From Acrasis kona (taxonomy: Eukaryota; Heterolobosea; Eutetramitea; Acrasida; Acrasidae), in contig JAOPGA020000288.1 in NCBI GenBank assembly GCA_026419775.2, forward strand, positions 124,001 through 188,000: a stretch of DNA of 64,000 nucleotides. The letters run 5' to 3'. Below the pieces are notes generated by a model that was given only the letters and a program-made list of their open reading frames with translations, was not told where the DNA came from and did not search any database. Shown here in pieces: positions 41,601 to 53,375 of this stretch. Made by a program: the position numbers and the translations under genes. Positions within the stretch are counted from its first letter, which is position 1, and each line of letters starts with the position of its first letter.

Positions 41601-44600
41601 ATGCTCGATCGTTGTAAAAAAAAAGCAATCGAGTTGAATCAATTACAATCCATTCGTAAAGAATCACAATTCCATTTGGAATCAAGATTGAAAAATTGGA
41701 ACGATTCTTTACAAAAAATTCATGAAAATTTCAAATTACAAATGGACGATGATGATCGCTTGTATACAAATTACATCAAATTCCAATCCATCATGAATGA
41801 TTTAAAAATGATGAATGATGAAATTGAATCACAACCTCATCACCATCTCCTTCAAAAATCACTTTGGGTCTCCAGTCAACATTGTTTACAAATTAGTGAT
41901 TTGTTTCATAATTCATGGATCCAATGCAACGATTTCAAATCTCAAGAATCCAAAAATCAATCCATCACATTTGCTTATTATCAATTATACGATTGCATAT
42001 CCAATTGGATCCATAATCAATTCCAATTGATTCAATTCTTAACCAATCATCAAAATCAACATTTACAAAACGAATCAATCTCATCTTTACAATTCAAATC
42101 ATTCGAAGCCAATCAACACTTTTCACAAAGACCATTCATAACCAACATGGTGCAACAATTATATGCAATTTGGTCCAAAGCATCACAAATGGGAATCGTA
42201 TTGGAATCTAATTTACAAACACCGAGTGATTTGAAAAACGTATTACAACAAGTCGACGATTCATACGAAAAGTACATCATCAAGATTCAATTCCAAAAGG
42301 ATCAATTCGAGTGTATAAATGACATGAGATGCGAATGGATCCAAATTGCATCCAATGTTCAAAATCATTTATTCGATCGTCCTCATCAAGATGGAATGGA
42401 AATGACGAATCACGTATTGAGCGATTTAAAATTACTAATCGATGGCATGAAACTGAACGATGATTATTTCCAAGATGATTATTTGAATCAATTATTGGAT
42501 CAATTACAACATGATCACGATCATCATTTTGAATTTTTAAATTTGGATTTCAAATCAAATTCATCATTTGAATCTAATTCGAATCAAGGCGACGAAAAGA
42601 ATGGCGGCGATTTCAATTCATTAATGATTCAATTAACTAGTTATTTAAATCAATTCAATCAATCACAAATTGAAAATGAATTAAAGAATGGAAATGATGA
42701 ATTACTTTCAAATGCAATCGAAAATCACAATCACTCCACCATTCGATTATTATGCGAATATATCAAATGTTACGATTTGCATCAATTAGATCATCTTCAC
42801 ACGAAAGAAAATGATTTGATTACGAGATGGAAATCAAAAACGAAATGGTTGATGAATTTATCAGATCAATATCATGATCATGGCGATAAGAAAATATTAT
42901 TGCCCACTCGTAAAGATTTAATTGATCCATTTTTAAATAAAATTTTGAAATGGAACCATTCGAATCGAATCAGTGATTCCATGAAGGAATTATCAAATGT
43001 CACGAATTTTTCATACGAGTCATTATTGGAATTGTATATTTTAAATAAAGAGTATCATGATCGTCATGATCATGATCATGATGAATTGAAAAATGAATTA
43101 AAATTAACAAATCAATTATGGATTACAAAAACTCAACAAGAATTAAATCATCAAATGAATCAATTACAATCGAATCGGTTCATACAAAAAATTCAACAAT
43201 TTGTAAATGGAAATGATGATGATGATGATTTTGAAATGATCAATACGACTTTAATGAATGCATTATTACAAATTCCATCATCATCCAATGATTCGATCGT
43301 TCAATCGCTCAAACAAGATTTGATCGCCAAAAAATCAAAAAATCAAATGGTCCAAAATGTTCAAGATTTGAATTTACTCGTTCATGAATCCATTAGAGAT
43401 TTTCTAATCGAAATTACAAAAATCAACACTCAAGTAAAACAATTCGATCCTCATCAAACCAACATTGACGATTATAATCAATATCTCAATCAAACGATAC
43501 CATCGCATTTAACTCGAATCAATCAATTCAAAAATTACAAATTCGATTCCATTTCGAATCCCATTCACGAACAATTGGTTCCATTCGTTCAAGAATTAAT
43601 CGATTCCACGTTAAATCTTGTCTCGAATCATCAATCAGAATTGACCCAATTAAAAAATGAATTCATCGAATGGGAATTAATTCAAAATGATTTTAATTCG
43701 AAAAGTAAAGAATTGGAAATCAAATTCAATCGATTCGAAAAACAAATTCTCAATGGCAATGATCGAAATAGTCAAGAATCATTAACGAGTACCACGTCTT
43801 CTTCTTCGTCGAGTATGGTATTTAGAAGATCGGCAACAGCAGAGAAGTTCTTGGCCATGATTAGCGAATTTAGGACCATTTCTACATTTACTTCATCATC
43901 TTTGCCCACATCTACATCTCCCAATTTACAATTCGAAATGCAATCCATCCAATTCATCATTTATGAATTGATCAAATTACAAATACAAAGAGCAACCGTA
44001 ATGAACACGAGGACCATAAGGGATGCATTTGCTCCGAAAATGATTCAAACCCAATTCAAATTATACAAATCAATCGCTCCCCATCATTATGAAATTCAAA
44101 ATCAATCATCACCCAACACTACCACCAATACGATAGGATTTCATTTGCCATGTATTAAAAATGTACATCGTACTCATGACGATCTAATGGAATGGTACAA
44201 GAATGCGATCGCATTCATCACCGGATTCAAATCCGATTCCAATAATTTATACGAAATGCAAGTCAATTTATTAGGATTACAAATCTTTCACGTCAAGAGC
44301 GAACGCATGGAATTAATGCATCAACATTTAATTTCTCATTTACAATCCAAACAATTAGGCACCCATCTCGTTTCCAAATTAAATTCGAGTCGAATGGAAT
44401 TGTCGCAATTTAAAATTCCAAACATTTTGGAATACATCGATCGATTAAATCAAGTTTACATTTATGAAAAATTACATCAAATTTATGCATGTGCAGCCGA
44501 ACAAGTCGATCAATCCTTGACGTTCATTCAAGAAGAATTACAGAGCATTTCCGAAAAATTACAATTGGTGATTCAAGATGAATTATCAAAAAAACAAATC

Positions 44601-45656
44601 AAGTACAAATCGTTACTAAAGAGCGTGAATTTATTATTCGATCAATTACATTCCGTTCCATTATCACAAATCGAATCTCACGATGCGTCCATCCAAAATC
44701 ACAAATCCATTTCGTTCACGAATTATTACTTGACGGATATCGCGCCGATGGATTTGAAAAGAAAATGGAACGCATGTAAAAATCAATTGGAAAATTTAAG
44801 TAATCATTTACAATTAAAAACGGATAGTTTCTTGCAAAAGAGTCATAATAGCTTACAGGTGGTCATCAAAATGAATCAATTATATGATTGGATTCAAAAT
44901 AGTTTATGCATGTTGGATCCAAAAAATACATTGGTGATGGATCATTTGGAAATGGTTTTGTACGTGATCGAATTGTATAAGCAATGGAGAGATTTGTATC
45001 CCTCTAAAAAGAATTTATATGCTCAGTTGATTTCGAATTTGGAATCCACACTGAATGGATCGGAAAAGGATTCTGGATTCGATCAGTTGGCAATTGATTT
45101 GTACGGACATGCTAACGTCCAAATGTTGAAATCTCATTACGAAAGGATGGAGAATCTAAAACAGATTCGAATCGATCAATTGGCCATTCAGGAATCGGAT
45201 CGAAAAAATGTCATGAATCGATTTGAATTTCATAAGGAATTGGTAAATGTGACTCATGATACTTTTTGTTACTTCTTGAATAGGGGCAACGATGCTCATT
45301 ACAATAAAAATAAAAATGAAAAATTGGCGTGGAATCAAATTTCAAAGGTGTTGGTTGCATTGGGCGAGAATCAAGATTGGTCGAATCAATTGGGTGCTGG
45401 TGGTGGTGAGGGAATCAAATTTGATGATTTGATGATTCAATTGAAAAAATTAATAAAGAATGTGAATAATGTTGATTCCATGTTTGCTGGATTTCAAATG
45501 TTCATGAAGAATGGTGACATTGGTTGGGATGATTTGTTGAATTTGTTGGGATCTTCGTTGACTATTCAGGAATGTAATTACTTGTCCTCGTTGTTGAGAT
45601 ATGACCACCAGAGTAGAATTGATTACAAGAAGTTGTCGATTGAAATATTTGAATAA
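35625..45656 (+). CDS. Giant calponin-homology actin-binding rod protein (alpha-actinin/spectrin-like)
   Basis: Sixteen exons join in phase to about 3136 residues. The first fifteen are 117-432 nt (starts 35625, 36099, 36328, 36524, 36710, 37075, 37368, 37757, 37933, 38095, 38371, 38651, 38808, 39227, 39467); the last (39723-45656) is 5.9 kb. Residues ~10-300 form two calponin-homology domains: FERWLHSVLLKRYP and NLNVLLNIIRHDFNI in CH1, ALLSWCRSR, YGFRDGLSFCYIIHSYA and EANLRQAFEVCWRNYGIP in CH2. CH1 carries an insertion before its second helix. The long rod is helical, rich in Gln, Asn, His and Asp. The last 130 residues look like EF hands without good Ca2+ ligands. The order CH-CH-rod-EF is that of alpha-actinin, but the rod is several times longer. 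Intron 2 (73 nt) is the least certain. Confidence 0.85.
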
Positions 45657-45685
45657 ATATTATTTGTAAAAAAATTAAATTACAT

Positions 45686-48216
45686 TTATTTTCTTTGTTG
45701 TTGTTGTTGTTGTTGTTGCATGTATAAGGCATAATCATAACATTGTTGTTGGTATTGTTGGTACTGTGCTGCATATTGTGGCGATTGTTGATACATTTGC
45801 CACTGTGACATTCTGTACTGATCCAAGTATTGTTGAGAATAGGGAGTGTTGTATTGAGAGGGCGTGGTGACTGGTACAACGGCTGGAGATTCTCTTCCAT
45901 TCAAACTTAGGGCACTGCTGTTTATGGAGATGCTGTTCTCAGACATACCGGCGAGCTCAAACAGATTCAATTGGGTGTTGTTCTCTAGTTTGTTTAAAAA
46001 CTTTTTCTGAGAGGAACTAATCGTTGTTGTTACATTAGGTGTAGTTACGTTGGGTCTGCTAACAGATGCATCCAATGCATACGAAGCTGACCTATTGACC
46101 GCTACTACATCGTCCATTACTACGGTTGACACACTACTCTCATTTAATTGTTGGGAAGTGCTGGTGGTGGGCGATAGAGTCAAATCAATCTCGTTCTCAC
46201 TTGTGTTCACTTTTATTGGTAAAGGGGTACTTAACCCGAACGCTGATGACAGAGTGTTTGGTGTGGCTTGTAAATTAATTACTTTTGTTGGACTTGCTTC
46301 CTTTAACTTGCCATCCTCTTTGGATGGTGTTGCCACTTCCATCGCCACTTCAGTATGTGGTTGCATCTCCAAATCAAATCTCTTTTTTGACAAATCAGAT
46401 ACACGTTGGTCTTGATTTCTCTTATGTGCCTTTAATAAAATCTACAGTAATGAGTCGAATGCTTAACTGTAGCAACTTACTTGCATCCTTCCATTGTCTT
46501 TATTTAACTTATCTATGTTCTCCTTATTAGATTCGCATTCCTTCTCCATCTCGCTCACTTTGCTTCTAGCGCTATTTAGTTGATCCATGAGAGCCTTTTG
46601 CATCAATGTTTTGCTCTCCGAAACCGAGTCAACTTTTCCTAGGGCTGACTTTACTTCTTGCTCTAGTTTTTCTATTGTAGCTTTTGCTTCGTCTAGATTG
46701 ATGTTCAGGGTGTTGTTGAGGGCTGTCATGTCATCAAGAGAAGAGTTTTTGGAGTCGAGTTCTGAATCTCTAAATTCTATTTTGGATAACAGTTGAGATT
46801 CATCATATCTCTTCTTCTCTAACACTTCGTCATATTTCTTTTGGAAACTGTCATTCTGCAACAACGTGTTAGAAAATGTTGCATTTAGGTTTTTAACTCT
46901 TACTTGTAATCTCAGCGAATCAATTTCTGTTTGTAGCGTAATAACATCAGCCTGAAGCTCTGATATTATTTTTTGATTTTCAAAGTTCATTGAAGAGAAG
47001 GTGTCCAGCTGTTCTTGAATGTTCTTGTTAGCCAGACCGTACGTGTTGTTAGATGCTTGTAGCTCATGCGAATATTTTTCCAGGTATAGTCTCTAAAACA
47101 TTATTAGCATAAACTATATTATCGGGTGTACCATATTCATTTCCTCTCTTAGTTTGTGTTCGGTAGCATGATAAACCCTCTCCATCTCTGTGTACCTCTC
47201 ACCTAAGGCTTGCAGTTCAGCGGTGACTCTAATGTAATTTTCTCGTGTTTGCTCCAGTTCTCCTACAGTGTTTATTTCCAAATGCTGCTTCTCTCCGGTA
47301 ATGGTTTCGTTCTTATTCTTTAAAAAGGAAATTTCAGTCGATTTTTTCTGAATTTCTCCTAGAAGGCGTTCACGCTCTTCTTGTCTATCTGAATCCTCTT
47401 CTCTCAGGACTTCTAGTTCTTGTCTGGCTGACTCCAACTAAATTCGTTAGTAAAAATGGAGAAATGATCGTAACAAACATCTTCTGACTTGGTCTTCAAC
47501 TCCTGTTCCATTTGTGAATTAGATTGGTAGATCTCTTTTTCCACTTGTCGCAGTTCGTTCAAATCGTGTTGAAGATTGACAATCATCATCTCTTTGCTCA
47601 TAATGTCATCATTTAGCTTCATATTTTCTTTTTTGGTTCTTGCAACATCGACCAGGAGGTCTTGGTCGACTCCGGTGTCCTCTACCTTCACGTGCAAAGC
47701 TTCATTTAATATTTTAATCTCGTCATTTTGCTTTTGGTTTATGTCCTCTAATTGGATTAATCTGATTTCTTGGTTCTGGTTCTTCTCCTACAAACAAATT
47801 AGCAATACAAATATTGTTGGAGTTACCTTTAACTTTTGCACAACCTGCTCAATTTTATTAATACCCACTCCTCGAAGGCCAACATTAACTTTGGCTTCAA
47901 GTTTTCTGATACTTTCCTGACTAGCTTTTAGCTTTTTGTTTAGCTCCTCATTTTCTTTTTGGAGAATCTGGGCCTATCGTATTAATAATTCTTTTTGTTC
48001 AGACACTTACAGCTCTTTGTGCTTGCGTTAAATCCTTTGACAATGTGCCAACCTGATTTCTCAACTTCTTACCATCCTTCGACTGAGTTTGAACCTGCTA
48101 AAGTTAGTCGTTTGTTTTAATTACGGGCTGGTTACTTTTGTCTGAATATTTTCCTTTTGTTTCTCTAGGACTGTTACACGGTGTTGTGAATCAACATAGT
48201 CCTTCCTGCTGATCAT
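45686..48216 (-). CDS. Long coiled-coil protein with poly-Gln end
   Basis: Eight exons (48216-48136, 48097-48011, 47973-47827, 47787-47479, 47437-47132, 47092-46904, 46855-46481, 46441-45686) join in phase to 749 residues. Introns are 37-48 nt. Residues ~1-510 are almost continuous heptad-repeat coiled coil (LEKQKENIQTK onward). The C-terminal 240 residues are Ser/Thr-rich and disordered, ending in a Tyr/Gln-rich region and a run of eight Gln. The sixth intron (46856-46903) is 48 nt with no stop in frame, so it could also be kept. Such proteins act as scaffolds at centrosomes, Golgi or cytoskeleton; nothing here tells which. It converges with the giant CH gene, stops 29 bp apart, and AATAAA overlaps its stop. 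Confidence 0.8.
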
Positions 48217-48457
48217 TTTCTTCCAAAATAAACGGGTATTTCGTGTGTGGCGGGAAGTTTTTACCACATGGACCCAAGTTGAGAATATCAAAAATAGTTT
48301 ATAATCGAAATTGATGAATACAATGTCTATTGAAGACCACCACTTTGGAATGTAAAACTAACGACGCACCAACACTATTCATAAACTATTCTAAATTTTT
48401 TTGTTTTGGTCAACCACTCAACAACCCAATCACTGAATTTAAAACATATCACAGACG

Positions 48458-49323
48458 ATGTCGAAAGTGCTTGGAGACATGTTCCGTACCGCAGGTGAGC
48501 AATTAGCAACCTTAGGGACTTTCCTCAAAGGAAGTCATGCTCACAAGGAGCAATGTACGAAACACATTTTTTCATTCCGACTAATACAATGCAAGTAAAC
48601 AGACACAGAAGAGTGATGGGTTTTTTAAAAAGTAGACCAGCTGTCGGTAGCAACGTATTCATCGCACCAAACGCAACTGTCATCGGTAAAGTCAACGTTG
48701 GCAATGGCTCCTCAATCTATTACAACTCTGTCGTAAGAGGTTTGTTTTTTAATTTTCTTGTGAATGTGACTCAAACCCATACCAGGTGACACCGATGCTA
48801 TAACAATTGGATCAAACACAAACATTCAAGACCGCGTAGTCATACAGGTCAACTCCGTTAGTGGAACTGATTCAAATTCAACCACCATCGGAGACAATGT
48901 GACCATAGGTAAGTAGTCAAAAAAAATCACAATTGATGTTTACATTTTACAGAACCAGGATGCGTCTTGCGTGGCTGCGTCATTGAAAATGAAGTCTTTG
49001 TAGCGGCTGGAAGTACAATTCTACATGGAGCCGTCGTCGGTTCGCGCAGCATGATAGAACAAGGCTCCACCGTCACAGCAGGAACTGTCGTACCAAGTGG
49101 AGAGAAATGGGGAGGTACGCCCGCCAAGCACATACGCAAGCTTACCGAGGAGGAACAAAATTCAATAAAATTCTCTTCAGAAAGACAAAAAGAATTAGCA
49201 GCCGAGCACATTAAAGAGAATGACAAGGAGTTCTACCAATTACAAGCCGAGATTGACCACGTGGAATACAGAGAGGATAAACTTGCATTTTATAACTATA
49301 ACCCTGTCCGCAAGGAACTATAA
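48458..49323 (+). CDS. Gamma-carbonic-anhydrase-like protein, probably mitochondrial
   Basis: Four exons (48458-48554, 48596-48739, 48786-48908, 48953-49323; introns 41-46 nt) give 244 residues in phase. The left-handed beta-helix of hexapeptide repeats is clear: VFIAPNATVIGKVNVGNGSS, RGDTDAITIGSNTNIQDRVV, and a PSGEKWGGTPAKHIRKLTEEE end that is diagnostic of this family. In plants and many protists these proteins form a matrix arm on respiratory complex I. The zinc-ligand His residues expected in the GHxxxLHG turn are replaced (EPGCVLRGC), and the DNxxxH site reads DRVVIQ, so this copy is probably structural and not catalytic, like plant gamma-CAL. Confidence 0.88.
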
Positions 49324-49435
49324 AGAAATGTATTTGGGGAATGACCACATGAGGGATGTTGTGCAATGTACATGAATAAAAAACACTTTGATTGAATATA
49401 TAGTTGTTTACAAGAATTATTGTTTGAACAAGTAC

Positions 49436-51846
49436 ATGTCTGATAGTGGCGGCAGTCCGAGGGAGTTGGACTCTATGCCTCGCAGGCGAAGAGAGAAGCA
49501 TTCTCCAAGGACATCGTTAAATAAATTATCGACGCAACAGGGCAAACCTACGCTAACCAGACCAACCACAGCGGGGACCATCTCGGAGGCGCCAGATGAG
49601 CCATCCACGAGGGTGATGACTCCTGAAACTGGTAAGACTAGCATAAAAACTACCACAACTCGAGAAACCAGTTATTTAACGCCTCATGAAGAAAAGATTC
49701 TTGGAGTTGGTATTGACCTTCAGGTTAAAATCATTAAAACTACGCTGGATTTTTCTCCTCTTCTCCCTGATAAGAGTCACATTGTTAACTTCGGAGACAA
49801 GTACATCTTCTCTATGATTGAACTGATAGAACCAACAATACCAGCTGCCGCTCCTCAATTTGCTGAAATTGAAATTACCCCAAAAGAATCCAATAGCTTC
49901 TTGGATTTACGCAGCAAAAAGTTTCGTACAGATACCACGTCGATTCATGTTAAAGAACATAATCCTGGGAAAGCCATTCGTTTTGAAAGCAATACATTCT
50001 TGTTCAAATTACTAACCACAAAGAGAACTGCACCTGGGAAGGAGACTCAGGAACTCATTTTGTTCGATTTGTTGGTTCACGTTATGCTATCGGATTCCAG
50101 CTCCAGTAAAAGTAACAAAACCGCTGTCTTGATTGCTAGTGGAAATTTGACCATTCCTAATGTGCTCGAAATGAGTAAAGAATTATTAGCTGGTAGAACA
50201 GTTTCTTTCCTTATAGAATATTACTACAAGGGGCAAGAAGGTGACTCTGTTGGGGACCAAAAAATTATTATTGGGCGGTCAGATGTTGAATTGAGAATTG
50301 ATGGCTTGAAGGTAAGTATTTAAAAATGGTGTTATTCATGTTGAACATCTAGACTATAGATGGCATAAAACTGAAAAAGAGGGATTTGATGAAGGCCACC
50401 AAAATGGGTGAGTTGGTAAAGGGACTCAAAGAAGCAAGTGAATTGCAAATAGAGGCACTTGAAAACGCTGGTCACTTACAAAATGTCGCTCTCGAACAAC
50501 ACTTGACAGTTATTGATGGAGAAATCAACAGCAAAAAAATTGTAATAGAGCAGTTAGTTGTAGAATTGAAACAAAAAAACGAACAAATCAACACGTTCAA
50601 AAATGCTCTTGATGAGGAGAGAGCTTTGACTGCGAAACAAAGTAAAGAAATAAAGCAGCTAACAAAAATAAAAGAGGCGTCTGAACAAAATGACATATTG
50701 TACGGTAATGAAAACAAGTTGTATAAAGAATACAAAATGATGGTTAAAAAAGCTGAAAAATATGAGTATCTCGAAAGTCAGCATTCTGAATTACAAGAAG
50801 CGCATCAAACACTATCTAAAAAGTTTCATGACCGAACAGAGAGGTATAAAAAATACAAAACTGCATGTCAAAACCAAGAACAGATTATTACAAAGCTAGA
50901 TCAAGTTTTAAAAACAAAGTTGTTAGAGCATGAAGAATACCCCATGCTTAAAAGAGAATACGAGCAAATAAAAATAGCTCATGAAAAGCTCGAAAAGCAA
51001 TTTGAGAGGTTAATGGAATTACACTCAGTTCTACAAAACAAATCGAAAGAGAGAGATGCAACACTTCTTCTGTCAGCAGTCAACGCAGAACTTGCAAACG
51101 AACTAAAAGATCCCACTGCATCAGCAAGGAATAGAGAGTTCAGTATAGAGAACATACAACGCAAGTGGGATGAATTGCTACCACAGATGGATAGGGATGG
51201 CGTTTTGAAAGAACTATTAAAGAAAGAGAGGGCAGCTGTCAAGGACCAAATGCAACACGAGAGGGAGGTAATGGCGAAATTAGCAGCTGAACAAAACAGT
51301 AGTATCGGGGATGATGCTGTTCAAGTTGTCGAACAACGCCATCAGAAAGACTTGTTGGCCATGCAAGCCAAGTTCGATGAGCAAGTTGCGCAAATAAAGA
51401 AAGAACAGGCAGAGAGATCCACTACGGAGGCGGCGCTACAAGAGTTGGAAGTCAAGTTAGCCGAGTCCAATGCAACGAAAGAAGATATTAGCAAGGAACG
51501 GGAAGATTTGAGAGTAAAACTCAACAAATCAGAAGGAAGAGTAAAAGTGTTACAGTATGAATTAACAGATACTGCAAAGAGATTTGCAGCAGAGTTAGCC
51601 GAGATGAGAATCAAAATTTCTTCGGTCAATGCCGCAATGGACGATGATGAAGACGAGGATGAAGATGAAGATGTTGAATACGAAGAAGAAAATGAGATGG
51701 ACCCTCTTGATGTACCAGATAACAATTACTCAAAAGTACAACCCAGACCAACTTCAAAACCAGGGTCAAGCAGAAAGATTAGAACTCCCCAACTAGGTAA
51801 AGGTGGTAGTAGACCCTCCAGTAGTGGCATGCTTCCTCCAATATAA
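49436..51846 (+). CDS. Coiled-coil protein with an N-terminal beta domain
   Basis: Two exons (49436-50311 and 50353-51846, intron 41 nt) give 789 residues. A disordered Thr/Ser-rich N terminus of about 85 residues leads to a beta-rich domain (~90-290) ending KIIIGRSDVELRIDGLK, which looks like a C2 domain by eye. Residues ~300-690 are a long coiled coil (KGLKEASELQIEALENAG onward). An acidic run of Asp/Glu and a basic, disordered tail close the protein. C2 plus coiled-coil proteins are frequent at basal bodies and cilia, but I cannot name the family. It starts 113 bp after the gamma-CA-like stop. Confidence 0.8.
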
Positions 51847-51893
51847 TGTAAAAATAAAGATTTAATAAAAGTAATGTAACGAAATAGTTTTAT

Positions 51894-52319
51894 TTAGGCT
51901 GTGGTGGTTGGGACAACTCTTGGTTTTTGACGACCTAACAAGGTTAACCGTGCTCAGTTATATTATATTATATATTACCTTCCATGAAGCCGTTGGCTTC
52001 TCTTCTCTTAACAAGCTTCAAGTATGCGCATCTGCCAACACCAGTGGTCTTCCTTCTTCTGGCCTTGTTGGACCAGCCACTGTCTGTAAATGTGTTAAAA
52101 ATCTATTTTGTGGTAGTGTGAAAAAATTACATTTCCTCAATTTGGCGGATGGGTATGAGCAAGCAGCACAGGTTCTCTTTTGGACGTGGTAAGCTCTGCG
52201 TCCGCAACGTGGGCATGGAAGATGGGTCTTGGTGTGTCTTCTACCGAAACTTTGTGTTCCTTTCGTCTATTTGATATTCGAATAAGTAAATTGCGATAAC
52301 GATCGATAAATTATACCAT
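51894..52319 (-). CDS. RPL37: 60S ribosomal protein eL37
   Basis: Four exons on the minus strand (52319-52317, 52266-52131, 52083-51979, 51934-51894; introns 44-50 nt) give 94 residues in phase. Exon 1 is only the ATG, a layout often seen in ribosomal protein genes. The protein starts [17 protein letters not shown] and has the zinc-ribbon pairs CPRCG and CAACS, then [21 protein letters not shown] and a basic tail. eL37 sits on rRNA near the exit tunnel of the large subunit. The usual length is 90-97. Its start codon lies 3 bp from that of the divergent gene at 52323. Confidence 0.93.
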
Positions 52320-52322
52320 TTT

Positions 52323-52616
52323 ATGTTACTGGCGTGACGATATTGTTTTCTAAACAAACTTTTTCACAATTCAATTTTTCACAGATTGACCAGATTTCAT
52401 TCGTTCGGGCAATATCTATTACAAATAAAATTGAACAAGAAAGGGTGGATTGATGCAAGGGATAGTATTTGTTTGAAGTCTAACGCAAAGGATGACGTAC
52501 GTGAAGCATACGAACGGCGGCATTGTTATCAAAACACATTTAGAATAGTCAAGACCGAAGTAGTGTATGGAGGCTGTCGTCACTTAAGAAGATTAGAGGG
52601 CTTTAGTACATTGTAG
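52323..52616 (+). CDS. Small basic protein, possibly mitochondrial
   Basis: Proposed exons 52323-52333 (ATG plus 8 nt) and 52385-52616, joined by a 51-nt intron (GTGACG to TTTTTCACAG) in phase, give 80 residues. The downstream frame has no ATG of its own, so an upstream exon is required, and this one fits both consensus and phase. The N terminus MLLALTRFHSFGQYLLQIK is basic and amphipathic, as in mitochondrial presequences. No family is recognised; Cys and Arg/His are frequent in the second half. It would share a promoter with eL37. Confidence 0.45.
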
Positions 52617-52767
52617 ATATTAATAAAGGGTTATATTATATCTTAATCCATCTTCATGGGATTGCCAAGCCGAACGTTTTCAGGTAGGCCGAATGACCAG
52701 TAAAATGCCACCAGATACACCTCATATTATATAAAACCACCTGAAAAGAAGGACTTCAACACCAGGT

Positions 52768-53025
52768 TTAATTTAGTTTGATTAGTTTGCTCGAATGAAG
52801 GTAAAACAATAGAGATGCGAATAAAAGTAGCAAACCCACATTCACAATACATGCGACCACCTTTTGGACTGCAACCCCTAAGAACGAATATTTTGTAAAG
52901 CCAGAGATTATTAATAGACGTATCATGTTATGCTGCATAACTGACAACAAACTCTCCGTTTCTTCATCTTGACTCGCAGTTGTAATTGGTAAGCAATTAA
53001 AAATGTGACTTATTTTGGGGAACAT
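52768..53025 (-). CDS. Small single-pass membrane protein
   Basis: 85 residues. After an acidic segment (ASQDEETESLL) and an amphipathic helix, a hydrophobic stretch of about 22 residues (VVACIVNVGLLLLFASLLFY) near the C terminus could be a tail anchor. No family is recognised. It is divergent from the small gene at 53113, about 88 bp apart. Confidence 0.45.
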   Translation of the reverse strand: MFPKISHIFNCLPITTASQDEETESLLSVMQHNMIRLLIISGFTKYSFLGVAVQKVVACIVNVGLLLLFASLLFYLHSSKLIKLN

Positions 53026-53112
53026 ACTATTTTTATGGTGAAGGAGTATTTATTTGTTTCTTTATGGACGGTTGACAATACCAGATCTTGAACAACTTCA
53101 AACAATCACAAT

Positions 53113-53370
53113 ATGTTGAGTAACAGTTTTTATACTCAAAGCCGTGTCCAGCACAACCGGTCAAAGTCCATGCAAAGAAATGAAAGAAGAAAACTAAGCA
53201 ACATTGAGCAGTTGAGAAACTTGAATACAACCAACGAAACAAAGTTGAAGAAGACAGCAGTGGAGGAGTCCAAAGTAGACCACATTGAAGGAGAAAAGGC
53301 AGGGTTACTACAACTACAAATCATCACCTACTTGATGGGAATAATGCAACAACAAGCTGACACAAAATAA
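53113..53370 (+). CDS. Small basic hydrophilic protein
   Basis: 85 residues, Lys/Arg/Asn/Gln-rich, probably helical (KLSNIEQLRNLNTTNE). It ends with TAA embedded in AATAAA, as do many genes here, and its stop lies only 5 bp from that of the convergent PPR gene. These two points favour a real gene. No function can be given. Confidence 0.5.
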   Translation: MLSNSFYTQSRVQHNRSKSMQRNERRKLSNIEQLRNLNTTNETKLKKTAVEESKVDHIEGEKAGLLQLQIITYLMGIMQQQADTK

Positions 53371-53375
53371 ATTTA

